DNA from: Rhynchopus euleeides
Lineage: Eukaryota > Euglenozoa > Diplonemea > Diplonemida > Diplonemidae
Length of the DNA stretch: 64,000 nucleotides
Assembly: GCA_963210315.1 (NCBI GenBank)
Contig: OY723243.1
Location: forward strand, 2,294,001 to 2,358,000
Reading direction: 5' to 3'
In this document: positions 11,605 to 23,532 of the stretch, one piece after another
How the letters are laid out: each line of letters opens with the position of its first letter
Position numbering within the stretch: position 1 is the first letter of the stretch
Notes under the pieces: generated by a model
Told to the model about the DNA's origin: nothing
What the model saw: the letters and a program-made list of their open reading frames with translations, nothing else
The model's database searches: none
Made by a program: the position numbers and the translations under genes

Positions 11605-12417
11605 CCTAGGCATAGGGTGCGGGCGATTCGCCTATCGCCCTATATTCGCCCAACCGGGTTCGAGCCCCGATTATCGCGTATCGAATCGCCTTATCGCCCA
11701 TTATCGCCCGATTATCGCCAAATTATCGCCCAGTATCGCCCGTTTTCTTTCACACTTTCTGAAGGGGTTTTCAGCTAGTGGTGAGTGGGTTACCGCTCTA
11801 CTGACCCTGGGTCCCACAGGGCCCTGTGACCTCGTCAACAACTGGGCCAAGACCTAGGACTCTGCATCAGAAATCAGCTTCTGACCACTGACGTCATGCG
11901 GGTGGGTCATTTCCTCGGTCAAAACCCACGTGAGGAACTGGGCATTGTCCCAGATCCTGACCTCGCTCAGGACCTGTTCACTCGCCGTTACTAGGAGCAC
12001 TCGTGAGCATGAAGCGGGTACACCTTAGTGTTGAAGGAGATGCGTGGTTCTAGTGTAGTCGGTCTGAATGGGAGGAGATGAACTCCGTACGTTTGAGATG
12101 ACTCATTGCATAGCCCACAGGAAGCTTCACGGCTGATCTGAGACCTGGGGCGGTTCTGACCCTGGTCACAGAGTCATGACCCACTGAGAACACTGGAGCA
12201 GAGGGCTTGATCTAGGTCAGGAACCGGGTCTTCACTGAGGCAATGACCCACTCACCACCTCAGCAGTGATCTGACGTCCCTGGCCGGGCCATTTTGCCCC
12301 CAAAAATACGACGGAAACATTATCGCCCACTTATCGCCTTGACAGAATGGGCGATAATGAGGGCGATAATTTTTGCAATTTGGGCGATAACCGAATCGCC
12401 CGCACCCTATGCCTAGG
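11605..12417. mobile_element. 813-bp TIR element with TATCGCC-rich subterminal repeats
   Basis: The outer 26 bp are perfect inverted repeats beginning CCTAGGCATAGGGTGCGGG (11605-11630 and 12392-12417). Inside them both flanks are crowded with (T)TATCGCCC/GGGCGATAA words. A second inner inverted pair, GTGGTGAGTGGGT (11777) and ACCCACTCACCAC (12246), gives a nested structure. There is no ORF of note. The right end abuts the next inverted-arm element directly. Confidence 0.75.
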
Positions 12418-13936
12418 GGTGGTCTAAAGCTGTTTAAAAACGTATTTTTGAGGTACCCCCAGAACACCCCAAAAGTGCATAAAAACCCCACAAACCGACC
12501 CAAAACCCTCCGGAAACGTGTTTTTGGGGTGTTTCGCATGTGTTGGGCTTGATTTTTTGGCACTATACCAAAAGGTGAAAAGGTGGCCACCTTCCCGTAC
12601 CTGGGCCTGGCCACCTTTGGGGCCTTGAACACACACAGATGCCGTGCACAACGCCGGATGGGCAGGTGGTCCAGCAGGAAGTACAGTTCTTCGTGGTGCT
12701 TTTTCTGGGGCTGAAGACGGTCATTTGCAAGGTGGGAGGCAGTTGCCTGCTCCAAAATCGCTCACAGTACAGCGGCTGCATCCCAACCCCAGAAGGGCGT
12801 TTCTGCTGGCCCTGGGCAAGGCCGTGCCTGGTCTATCAGGGAGTGGCAGGTGGTGGACAGCGCAGGTTTGTCTGGTGCCTGAATTGTGAGCACAGGCGGT
12901 ATCCTCACCGCGCCAGATGGAGGAAAAAGGGCTTGCCTCGGCAAGCATTACAACTGCTGACCACGAATCGTCAGCAATTACTGCAGTACACCAAGCTGGC
13001 CTGTCTGTAGCAGATAGATGTGCTCCACAGAAGTAGAAGCACACGACAGAAGCTGCTGCTTCAATACTCGGTGAGGAGATACTGATGCGATTGCATCACT
13101 GCACAAGGCCCTATCATCCGCCACAGTGTCCACCACTTTCACCGGTATCTAAGTACAAGCTAAGCTCTGTGCGCAGTCTCGGGGGGTCCTCAGCCCGGGT
13201 GCGAACGTCAGGTGAGGCACAAGTCAGGCAAGTATGCCTGGATTCTGCAGTCAGCGTCGAACGTACGAGGAATGGCTAGATGATTTCCTAGCTGTTGAAG
13301 ACGGAGACTTGCACAGCCCCGAGAGCACAGCCCTCGATGTGCTGCTCGACCCCAGAAGTACACCGCGTGCCGCTCCCGTCTGCTATTCTTTCTTTTCAGC
13401 AGCAATGCAGCACATGAACCGTGGTCACCATATTAAACCTGCGCATGGCAGGGCAGTGTCTCACCGGATCATCGGGAGGGGTGTATAACGACCTGCAGGG
13501 CTGGCTCAAGTCGGTGAGAAACTTCCGTGCACCTCCTTCCCTGTATACCACCAAATGGCACGGCACCACTGGGGCCACGAAACCACCCACCATTTGGCGC
13601 CAATCATGAGGGGCTGCTCAAACAGGAGCTTACTGAGTGCCTCGGGTCAGCCATTATGTGTCCCCGTACCCTCCTGGCGCTCAGAAGTCGTGTTTCAGTG
13701 TTGTTTCCGTGCCCAGGGGATAATGTGTCTCTCTCCTGGCCACCCCCAGGTACGGGAAGGTGGCCACCCCAAAAATATGGTCAAAAAAGCCCACCAAACA
13801 CCTCCAAACACCCCTACACACCATTTTTTTGGGGTTCCGGACCGGTTCTGGGTGGGTTTCACGGTTTTTGGGGGCCTCTGGGGTGTTGTGCAAAAAAATG
13901 CAAAATTTACGCTTTTTGGGGGCTTTAGACCACCCC
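12418..13936. mobile_element. 1.5-kb element with diverged ~190-bp inverted arms
   Basis: The left arm (12418-12612) starts GGTGGTCTAAAGC. The right arm (about 13740-13936) ends GCTTTAGACCACCCC. The arms match in reverse complement with many substitutions and share GGTACGGGAAGGTGGCCACC near their inner edges. The 1.1-kb centre contains small open frames (12639-13010, 13234-13488) of unknown nature. A C-tract follows the right end. It may be a DNA transposon remnant. Confidence 0.55.
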
Positions 13937-14081
13937 TACCCCCCCCCCCCCCCCCGCTTTGCACTTTTTCAGGTTTTTTCAGGTTTTTGGGGGATTTTTG
14001 AATTTTTCACTTGTTACACGACGCCCATGGACCAAAAACAGGTCCTGGGGCACATGCGCACTATAAAAATAGCCCTTCTGG

Positions 14082-14190
14082 GGGGGCCCTCGCTACCAGT
14101 CACTGCTCGTCACAGCTCGTCAGCCAGTGAGGGGAAGTGGGCCGTGGCTCACTTTTTCTCACTCAGTCACACTTGGTAGCGAAGGCCCCC
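14082..14190. mobile_element. MITE with GGGGGCC termini, TSD TGG
   Basis: 109 bp, GGGGGCCCTCGCTACCAG to TTGGTAGCGAAGGCCCCC, flanked by TGG on both sides (14079-14081, 14191-14193). Almost identical to the copy at 34040-34148, implying recent amplification. Confidence 0.9.
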
Positions 14191-15189
14191 TGGGCCAAAA
14201 ATATGGCCCCGAAGGCCCCGAAGATCATGACAGAGTCTCTCCAGAGGCTTGCCCACAAAAGGAGCTTTATGACCGGAAGTGGGGTGATGCAGGTCACGAC
14301 ATCATCAAGACCACAAGAGATGCCCGCGTCTTTGGTGGAAGCACAGAAGGAAGCGCTGATCTTGTTGCAACTGCTCTGGGAAAGGTGCCCTCCCTGGCAC
14401 CTCTCACGCCGCCCTTGTTGTAAGTGTCAATGAGGACATACGGACACACGCCGAACCGTGATTCACCCACTTCGGGACGACAGCTTTTCCTAGGCAGATA
14501 TGAAGACACAGGGTTCGTCTGCGGCGATGATCTGTTCCGGCAAAGGGGAAGGAATCCCGAGCATGTTGATCATGCAGACAATATCTCTGAAGCAGGCACC
14601 CATACTTTCTGGGTGTGCGTGTTGCGGGACGTGTGGATAGCTGTCCAATCTGAGAGAAGACAAGGGCCTTGCGGAGGCCCTTGTCCCTTCCACCGCACAA
14701 GGAAGGGCGGGTTTGGTCCTGTGCTGCATGCCTCTCGGACGCAACCTCCCTCGCCGCCCAGCACGTGATGTGCAAGCTTGCGTATGTGCTTCAGGGGCGC
14801 AGCCGCCGTGCCTCACAATCGACAGCCTGCAGCAACCCTGTCACCCTCCGCGCAGATATGGCTCCTGGAAGCCCGCAGCATCAGAGTGCTAACCCAATGT
14901 ACCGAACATTACCCCATGTAGATAGAGGGTGCGTAGTTGGGCAAAATCGTGTCTCCGAAATTAAAAGCGACCGAAATTTCGCATTGTCTTCAGCCAGTAG
15001 GTACCCAGGTGGTCTTTTTGGGCACCGTGGAGATCGTCTTCACGTGTCTTCAATTCATAAATGCTCTCCTGTGGGTCTAAAATCGCATTTTTCACCTTTT
15101 TTCAGCTATTTTGGCATTTTTGTTAGGGAGAATACCAAAATCGCAATTTGACCCCCTCCAGACCCCCTTTTTAGGCCCAAAAAATCCCA

Positions 15190-15490
15190 AAATGGCCCGA
15201 AACATATTTCTGGCCATCTTGGAGGTGCAGACGCACTCAGGAACCACCCAGATACCTTCCTGGAAGTGTTTCTAGGGTGTTTTTCACCTATTTTCACCTG
15301 AAGACACGTGAAGACGCACTTTTTGGAGGGGTCCCAGGCCCAGGTCCTGCCCAATAGTCCTTCCAAATGGCGAAAAACCAATTTCTGGCCATCTGGGAGG
15401 TGAAGACGCACTCAGGAACCACCCAAACACATTCCTGGAGGTGTTTCTAGGGTGTTTTTGGGCATTTTTCAGGTGAAGACACGTGAAGAC
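15190..15490. repeat. Two tandem copies of a ~180-bp repeat
   Basis: The block TCTGGCCATC...GAGGTG(A/C)AGACGCACTCAGGAACCACCC...TTTCTAGGGTGTTTTT appears at about 15190 and again at about 15370. Each copy contains CACCTGAAGACACGTGAAGACGC or a close variant. Non-coding. Confidence 0.7.
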
Positions 15491-15524
15491 GCCTGCAGAC
15501 GCGCCTTTTTTGGGGCCCAGCAAC

Positions 15525-15789
15525 CCAGTCGGACCAATTCAGCGTGTTTGTCACCAATTCAGACCAACTGGGCATGTGATTCAGAAGTTCGGACCAATTC
15601 GTGACCAATTCGTACCGAATTGGTCACCAACATGCCGAATTAGTCCGAATTGGTGGCGAATTGGTTTGAATTGGTGGCTCACACACAGCCCTTCGGGGTC
15701 CAACAGCGATTACGGACCTACATAGCGTGGCCACCACCAATTCAAGCCAATTCACGACCAATTCGGACCAATTCGTGACAAATTCGGAC
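15525..15789. repeat. Irregular inverted prelude to the 51-bp satellite
   Basis: This contains ACCAATTCGGACCAATTC words, the reverse complement of the satellite's core word, then switches to GAATTGGT words. The satellite border is therefore palindromic. Confidence 0.6.
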
Positions 15790-17225
15790 CGAATTGGTTA
15801 CTGACATGTCACTACAGCTTGAATTGGTAGCGAATTGGTCCGAATTGGTGATTGACATGCCATTACAGCTTGAATTGGTCGCGAATTGGTCCGAATTGGT
15901 GACTGACATGCAATTACAGCTTGAATTGGTAACGAATTGGTCCGAATTGGTAACTGGCGTGCCATTACAGCTTGAATTGGTAACGAATTGGTCCGAATTG
16001 GTGACTGACATGCCATTACAGCTTGAATTGGTCACGGATTGGTCCGAATTGGTGATTGGCATGCCATTACAGCCTGAATTGGTCATGAATTGGTCCGAAT
16101 TTGTGACTGACATGTGATTACAGCTTGAATTGGTAGCGAATTGGTCCGAATTGGTGATTGCCATGCCATTACAGCCTGAATTGGTAACGAATTGGTCCGA
16201 ATTGGTGATTGTCATGCCATTACAGCTTGAATTGGTAGCGAATTGGTCCGAATTGGTGATTGACATGCCATTACAGCTTGAATTGGTCGCGAATTGGTCC
16301 GAATTGGTGACTGACATGCAATTACAGCTTGAATTGGTCACGAATTGGTCCGAATTGGTGACTGACATGCCATTACAGCTTGAATTGGTAACGAATTGGT
16401 CCGAATTGGTGACTGACATGCCATTACAGCTTGAATTGGTAACGAATTGGTCCGAATTGGTGATTGGCATGTCATTACAGCCTGAATTGGTAACGAATTG
16501 GTCCGAATTGGTGATTGGCATGCCATTACAGCTTGAATTGGTAACGAATTGGTCCGAATTGGTGATTGGCATGCCATTACAGCCTGAATTGGTAACGAAT
16601 TGGTCCGAATTGGTGACTGACATGCCATTACAGCTTGAATTGGTAACGAATTGGTCCGAATTGGTGATTGGCATGTCATTACAGCCTGAATTGGTAACGA
16701 ATTGGTCCGAATTGGTGACTGACATGCAATTACAGCTTGAATTGGTAGCGAATTGGTCCGAACTGGTGACTGACATGTCATTACAGCCTGAATTGGTAAC
16801 GAATTGGTCCGAATTGGTGATTGACATGCCATTACAGCTTGAATTGGTAGCGAATTGGTCCGAATTGGTGATTGACATGCAATTACAGCTTGAATTGGTA
16901 ACGAATTGGTCCGAATTGGTGATTGGCATGTCATTACAGCCTGAATTGGTAACGAATTGGTCCGAATTGGTGATTGACATGCCATTACAGCTTGAATTGG
17001 TAGCGAATTGGTCCGAATTGGTGATTGACATGCAATTACAGCTTGAATTGGTAACGAATTGGTCCGAATTGGTGATTGGCATGTCATTACAGCCTGAATT
17101 GGTAGCGAATTGGTCCGAATTGGTGATTGGCATGCCATTACAGCTTGAATTGGTAGCGAATTGGTCCGAATTGGTGATTGACATGCAATTACAGCTTGAA
17201 TTCGTAACGAATTCGTCCGAATTGG
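15790..17225. repeat. 51-bp satellite, about 27 copies
   Basis: Each unit has three GAATTGGT words spaced 11 and 10 bp apart, then a spacer of the type GA(C/T)TG(A/G)CATGCCATTACAGC. Variation is confined to a few positions (TAGC/TAAC/TCGC/TCAC after the first word, CATGCC/CATGCA/CATGTC in the spacer). Near the right end, three variants form a 153-bp higher-order unit that repeats (about 16793-17100). Because 51 is a multiple of three and stops are absent, long frames are open on both strands. I regard these as non-coding by-products. Confidence 0.9.
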
Positions 17226-17424
17226 TGACCCGTGTCACACCGGTGGGAACAGGGGCCAGCACCGCCATCTCGAGGAGGACCCGGGCCGTTCTTTGTATTC
17301 TTCACAGTCGCAGCCTTCGGCTTGTCGTTGTCCGTCAGCGTAGCGCCCACCCAGCCTGCAGAGATCTTGCACCGTCTTCAACAGCAACCTTTGACCCGAC
17401 AATTTTTGGGGCATTTTTTCACCA

Positions 17425-17545
17425 AATAAAATCACTCTGCGCGCCAAGTCGAAGACGTTTTTGGGGACTTTTGGTGTCCCCAATTTTTCAATTTTCGAAA
17501 AATAAGCTCACTTTGCTAAACTGGACCCAACTCCCCACACTCTTT
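17425..17545 (+). repeat. Dispersed repeat, copy 1 (second copy at 48818)
   Basis: About 120 bp beginning AAATCACTCTGCG and ending CCCAACTCCCCACACTC is nearly identical to 48818-48930 in the same orientation. It includes GGGGACTTTTGGTGTCCCC, a short inverted repeat. Confidence 0.75.
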
Positions 17546-18315
17546 TTTAAGCGAAAAACAGCAAATTTCGGCCGATTTTTTCTCATTTTTTCTCATTTTT
17601 TTTCACCGACTTTTCCATACCCCCAATGGGACCACCCTATTTCGGAGACACGCTTTTATGAGGGATTCTCTGTTTGTCCGCCTCCCCTAATGTAGACCTC
17701 AGAGAAGTGGATGAGCCGCTGTCACGGATAAATAACACGATAAAGCGAAGGGCCGAGGAACGGGAGAAAATCACCCAATCACAGCAAAAAAGTGCGAGAA
17801 AACGGTCGAAGCACCCCCAGAACACATCCCCCAAACCCCTCATGGATGTGTTTGTGGGTCTGTGACAGGTGCATGGGGTCTGTTAGGCAATTTTTCTGAC
17901 AAAAACCTGAAAAAACCCCGGTTGCAAAAGGTGGGGGAGGGGGGGTTTTTTTAGGACGAGCCCTTATTATCGAGTGTGCTGGAACAAGAGGGCGTGTCCA
18001 GAGAAATGGGTGGGTGGGTGGGTGGGGGGTCAAGGGAACCCGAAGAGTTCGGCAAATATGGTGCCACAGTTCGCCAACCCTATCTCCCCCCACTTGTTGT
18101 TGTTCAGCTAAACCTGCCCAGGGTCACGGTAAAAAGACTGTTGGCAGCACACGCATGGACACACCTACACGCACAGGTTGCGCAACGCAACACATTTTAT
18201 CACGTCTGGCACCCACCGCCCCACCCACACCGCCACCACCACGTCACAGGAGGGTGGTGGTAGTCTGCTTGCGCTTCCGCGCCACTGCAAAGACTACCCC
18301 ACACTACCCCACGCC

Positions 18316-20852
18316 ATGGGCGATGACTGGCGCCGGAGTACAGCACGGAGCTGGGGGGCCGCCAGCCGAGGCTCCCACAGCGCAGGGAGAGAACGAGAGG
18401 AGGAGTCTGTGGTGCAGCTGAGTGAGAAGGTGTGCCTGTGCTCTGTGTCTAGGGCGAGGATGTGGGGGTGGGTCTTCGGGAGAAGTCAGATCGTTTCCTT
18501 GTGTGGTGGGGGAATATCACCGCAAAGGGCCTGGATTGAAAGGCATGAAAGCATCAAAAGACACCCGGGTGGGGAAGGATTAGAAGGGTAGCAGCGAGGC
18601 TTGATTTGCGCAGTTTGCAACAGCTGGCAACCCGTCATTGGACACACAGGAGCTTCAGAGTATCCTCCAGAAGCACGGGGTTTCTACCGCACGACGATCA
18701 GCAGCAGACCAGCGTGATGAGATTATCTCGATGCTGTCGCGGAAGGTGCAGGAATCGGGTGACCTTTTCGAGCTTCTCGAGGCACGCATGCTGGACAGAG
18801 AGCGCGACCTGGAGCACACACGGAGGGACCTGCTGGACTGTGAGGAAGACCTCCGACGGGCTGAGGACGAAATAGACAGGGTATGGCCTTGGCATCGCAT
18901 ATTAGCCAGCGGATGTGGACTTTATTTGAACCTGTCCTGTGAGTTGCTTCGACGGACCCCCAACCCCCTCGAACCACCATCACCACCATTACTCAGCTTC
19001 GAGCAATGCCGCCACCTGCAGAAAGGGTGCGTGTGGAGCGTGCCGACACGACAGAGCTTGAGTATGAGGTTGCCGCACGTGACAGGACGATCCGTGCCTT
19101 GGAGGAGGAGCTGGCTGAGCGTGAGAGCACCAACAAGCTGATGAAGGACATGCTGGATCAGAAGACGTCGAACATCAACCTGCTGAAGGTGCACCACCAG
19201 ACGGAGCTGAACTCGCAGGGCGGGATCTTCAACAGCGTGCTGGACAAGCGGGAGGACGAGCTGGATGGCCTGCGCAAGGCTGTGGAGCAGCGGGAGGAGG
19301 GGATGAGTGTCCTGAAGGCGGAGCACGAGCGCCTCATCGAGGACATATGCATCATATTCAGCCTGGAGCCTGTGCGCACCGACACGGCTGTCCTCGACTC
19401 GCTGCGCACCGTGCAGCAGTACCTCGAGGATCGCGATGCGGACCTGGCGACCCTCGTGCAGCAGCACGACATCCTGTCGGAGCAGCACGACGCAACTCTT
19501 GTGGAGCTGAACGAGGCACGTGCAAAGCCTGCCCCAGCTCCTGAACGCTCGTCGTCAGCAGCTGAGGTTCACCATCTGCAGGGGATGCTCAAGCAAGCAG
19601 ACGATGCTGTATGTGGGGCAGTGTGTGCTATGTTGTTGCCATCTTTCAGTTGAGATCCGCAGAGCGCTGAAGAGCAGGGGTGGGGTGTGCAAACGTTCTC
19701 AGTGGGGCTTGCAAACGGCACGTAGCTTGCCATGTGTGTGTTGTGGGTGTTTCACATGTGGTAATGTTGTGTGAATGCCACCTACACTGCACACACGCAG
19801 CGCAAGGAGCTGGGTATTGAGTCGGGGCGGGAGCTGCAGGAGCTCCGGGCAGAGAACCATAAGCTGGAGGTATGGATACACACATTGCCGTGCTTCACAG
19901 CGATAGTTCTTGCCGGCTGTCACAAACAAACCCGATGAACACGCAGTCAACAGGACTACCCTTCCAACAACACCCTCACGCGTGTTGTGCATACCAACCA
20001 CCCCTGCAGGCCCAGCTCGCGACTGCACGGCAGGTGGGTAACACCGACGGGACGGGTGTGGCGGAGGCTGTTTGCGAGCTCGTCAGTGCCATGTCACGGC
20101 ACGGGCTGCATATCCACGAAGCACCGCTCGCCGTGCAGACCAGCGAGGCGCAAGACCTGTTGGAGGCTGCGCTGAGCGAGCTGGACGAGCTGCACCGCAG
20201 CAGGTCCAAGAGCCGCAGGCAGAAGGAAGAAATCATCAGCGCGGTGCTGGAGGACCCCTTCGTGCAGGCCATGGCGTGGGACAGCGAGAGTGAACCCGAC
20301 GACGACGACCTCAGCGACCACATCTCCAGTGGAGAGCGCTGGGCACGCACCCGGGTGCGGGTGCGCAGCGTGGTGGACCGCCTCGCCCGGCGCGAGAAGG
20401 AAGTGTCGAAGCTGCGCAACCACTGCCAGACCCTGCGGGATGAGTGCAGCACCATCGGCCAGAGCGTCGGGCCCTACCTGGGGCTCGTCGCCGAGTCGAG
20501 CAGAGCATGCGACGACACAGGCCCTGGGGTGCGCCTGATAGACGTGCGGAAGTACACAGCAGCAGACAGGGCGGGGCTGAAGCAGGGGGACCGCCTCATC
20601 GAGCTCGGAGGGCGAAGCGTCACGTGTGCGTATGACCTGGACAGGGTGCTGTCGGAGCTGTGCCCCGGTGATACGGTCGACGTAACGTACGTCAGGGGGA
20701 AAGCCACGTGCAGCTCGATGCTGGTGGTGGACCCCGCGAATGACGGGCGGAGGAGGAAGAAGAAAATGGCGCGCGCGGAGATCCAGGCGCGCGTGGGGAG
20801 CAGCACAGTGTCGGAGGGCAGCGCACGCAGGAAGAAGCGCGGCGACTACTAG
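18316..20852 (+). CDS. Coiled-coil protein with C-terminal PDZ-like domain, five exons
   Basis: Proposed exons are 18316-18429, 18650-18880, 18997-19608, 19801-19869 and 20010-20852, all phase 0 with GT-AG borders, coding for 622 residues. After a basic/Ser N-terminus, residues about 45-365 are heptad-rich and strongly charged (for example R-D-L-L-D-C-E-E-D-L-R-R-A-E-D), a long coiled coil. Exon 5 adds an acidic stretch (S-E-P-D-D-D-D) and more coil. A PDZ-like fold follows at about 497-582, with R-A-G-L-K-Q-G-D-R-L-I-E-L-G-G and D-T-V-D-V-T-Y-V-R-G. The protein ends in two Lys/Arg clusters that could act as a nuclear signal or membrane/RNA contact. A scaffold role is an inference. The start is the first in-frame ATG of an exon whose donor fits exon 2; exon 1 is the least certain. 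Confidence 0.7.
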
Positions 20853-21544
20853 AAAATAATGTACCGTAGATCGGCACAGCCGAAAGCAAACCGTTGGGGG
20901 GTTGCGGAGAGCGGGGGGGGCGGGAGTGCTCCTTGGCATGGGGATTCCCCCCCCTCCCTAGCTTGCCCGCTTCTTCCCTGTGACGTGTGTGATTATTTAT
21001 TGTCTTTTGCTTTTCTCGTGTTGTGTGCCGCGCTCGCCTGCGCTTCCACCGATACCCTTCCCCGCCACCCCTCCCCCCCTTCGGGCCGGGGAGGGTCGGA
21101 TAGTCTAGACTAGTATGCTCGCAGAGGAGAGAGTAGTGAGAGAGAGAGATACAATGTGGTCATTCCCTCACTGGGATACACGAAGAGTTGTCTTCAAGAC
21201 ACACTTTAAGTCTGGGAGAGAGGGGTTTTCGCTGCTGGGCGGGATCTCAGGGATATAGAGAGAGAAGGGGGCAGTGAGGAGGGCGTCGAATCACCGCCCC
21301 CTCCACGCCACCAGAGGAGCTGAACTAGAGATGGGTAAGGGGGTAGTGAGAGATCTCATGGGGTGTGGAGGACCCCGGCCCCCCCCCGCCCCTCCCCCGC
21401 CCGACACCACGCCCTCAACCCAATCCCGTTGGCTGGCTCAGTTTGGGCGAGGAGTGGAGGGTTGCATGTGTGGGGTCAGTCCCTCACTAGTGTGGTTCTT
21501 CATCTCACAGAAGACCTCTCCGGTAGAAATACCCCTGCCCTCTC
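20853..21544. other. Intergenic, purine-rich stretch
   Basis: This includes a GAGA-rich segment (21122-21260) and C-tracts. No gene recognised. It probably holds the 3' UTR of the PDZ gene and the 5' region of the next gene. Confidence 0.4.
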
Positions 21545-23532
21545 ATGGCTGCCAAGGTAGGGCAACTTGACGCGTCTCGGCCCGTGTCCTCACGCATCAG
21601 CGAGAAGTATCAGGTCTTTCAGCCTTTCCTACCGCATTCCTTTCGCCTTTCTGACAGCATCCTCCAGAAGCGCACGTGATTCCTGGTGTTCCTCCAACAA
21701 CCCCCCCGCAACCGATTTGCGGTTGAACTGCGGTGCTGTGATTCCGCAGGCCGGGTCTTGTCAGCTCCATCGCTTTCTTGAACAGTGGGTGCTCTACATG
21801 CGAGAACGTTGTTGCTGTGCAGAAGAAGAAACGGGCCCACGCTTCGTCGATATTCCCCCACCCATCCTTGGTGGGTTACACAGCAGAATTGCTTGGGGGG
21901 TGAGGGGGGGGTTCACACCTCCCCTCTGCAGATTAACACCCTGGTTGCACAAACAAACGCATTTACGTACCGCCGGCTCCTTTTTAGGGGGGAAACACAC
22001 CCCCTCCGAGGCAAGCAAGTGAGAGAAATCACCCACCCCACCCCCACCACCCCCACCTGCAGATGAAGCGCCGCCCTGCACAGCAGGGGCGGCAGAGGGC
22101 AGGGCACGATGCGGGGCCCCTCACAGAGGGCGAGGCCCAGGCGCTGAGCTCCGCGCTGGGCAACCTGCTGCAGGTGCAGGAGACGCTGTCGCTGAAGCAG
22201 TCCGCCATCGCCGCCCGCCTCCTCCACCTGTCGGCCAGCGGGGCCATCGGCTCCTCCTCCTCCCCCTCCCTGTCGCCCAGGAGCACCCCGCGCGAGCCGC
22301 ATCCGCAGCCACACCCAGACACCCACACCCCCCTCCTCCGCGCAGCACAACCCAACACCTCCACCGCCACCTCGGCCTACACCTACCCCAACACAGCCAC
22401 GCCGCCACCCCCAGTCCCCCTGGCACTGCAGGGGATAGCCCCCTCTCGCACTGTGCTGCTTCCAGCCGGGGAGGCTCGGAATGGGGGGCCCCGTGTGCAG
22501 TTTGCACGGCAGCCTCCGCCGCTGCCGCAGCCACAGCCACACCCCACCGGCGTGCGTCGGCCTGCGTGGGACACAAGTGTGCTGGCCAGGCCGAAGGGGC
22601 GCACGCAGGAGCAGGTGATGGAGGGCATCAGCGAGGCAAAGCATCTCCGCGAGTCGATGAAGACGCCTTGGGAGAGCCGTGCCCGGAGGAATCTGGTGCG
22701 TGTGCCTGCGGCGTGCAGGAGTGCCAGGGCGTGCCGTGCCGAGGCGAAGGAGGCTGTGCAAGCGATAGACAGGCTGCTGCAGGGGCACGAGCGTCTGCAG
22801 ACCCGGGGGGTTCCTCCGGCAGGTGGGGTCGCAGCACCAGCAGACCCAGCAGAAGCCGCCGAAGGCGGCGGTGGCGGTGGCGGAGGCATCGAGGAGGAGG
22901 CGTGGGTGTCGCAGGGGGGTGGCACCCCTGGCGTGGCGGCCACGCCTGCACCCTGTGTGACGCCGTCCTCAGCTACGCCGACTCCGCCCGGCGGGCCTGT
23001 CCCGATGGCGCTGCCTGTGGAGCTCCCCCCGTCTGCGCCCAACTCGCTGTCGCCCTCGCCGGAGGTGCCGGGTGTGGGGGGCGAGGAGGGGCTTGGCGGG
23101 GGGTCCGGTCCGGCGAGCCCCGCCAGCAGTTTGCTGAAGGGGTTGGCGTCGCTGGCGCCGGCCACGTTCTCGCTGCTTGCAGCCGGGCCGGATGAGGTGG
23201 CGGAGGGGAGGAAGGGGGTGGGCGGGGGTGAGGACCGCCCGGTGGTGGTGGGCGAGGAGGAGGAGGAGGAGGGGGGTGAGGGTGGTCGGCAGAGGGGGAG
23301 GCCGGGCGGCAGCCACGGGAATATGCAGCCCGATTCCAGCTGGGGCAGCGAGTCGTACAGCGGGTCGGGTTCGCTGCAGGCGAAGGTTGCTGCGTTTGAT
23401 CCGGTGAATCGGGTCAGCCGTGACTCTGCCTTCCGGTTTGTCGCCGTGCAGGACATTGAGAGCGCGAGCCAGTCTTCATTGCAGAGCCCGCAGAGCTCAT
23501 CTTCCAGCAGCTCCACCTCGAGCTCGTCGTAG
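21545..23532 (+). CDS. Low-complexity Pro/Ser/Gly-rich protein, three-exon model
   Basis: The main exon 22063-23532 (489 codons, stop TAG) starts right after a CCCACCTGCAG acceptor. Two upstream exons fit in phase 0: 21545-21613 (start M-A-A-K-V-G-Q-L) and 21823-21870 (K-K-K-R-A-H-A), for 528 residues in total. The sequence is dominated by Pro/Ser/Thr and Gly/Glu stretches. A better-ordered helical region (about 190-290 of the model) contains R-P-K-G-R-T-Q-E-Q-V-M-E-G-I and A-V-Q-A-I-D-R-L-L-Q-G-H-E-R-L. A serine run ends the protein. No family recognised. Long minus-strand frames over this locus mirror the GC bias. If the upstream exons are wrong, the ATG at 22063 serves as start. Confidence 0.55.

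Larger units (their letters stand above)
10945..18315. other. Gene-free repeat block
   Basis: Besides the elements listed separately (foldback 11401, TIR element 11605, inverted-arm element 12418, MITE 14082, 15.2-kb repeats, 51-bp satellite), I find no coding sequence I trust. Short open frames around 13234-13490 and 14220-14430 have fairly normal composition but no recognisable domain. Between 17600 and 18315 there is only A/T-rich and pyrimidine-rich non-coding DNA. Confidence 0.45.

Noticed and set aside
11650..11680. T-arm-like GGGTTCGAGCCCC
   Set aside because: No A box, anticodon arm or acceptor stem; lies within the TATCGCC-rich transposon arm.
15790..17225. CRISPR-like array
   Set aside because: The regular spacing comes from a tandem satellite with no unique spacers, in a eukaryotic context.
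15742..17695. Long open frames of about 500 codons on both strands over the 51-bp satellite
   Set aside because: Explained by a repeat length divisible by three and lack of stop triplets in the unit; no start context, no domains, and both strands equally open.
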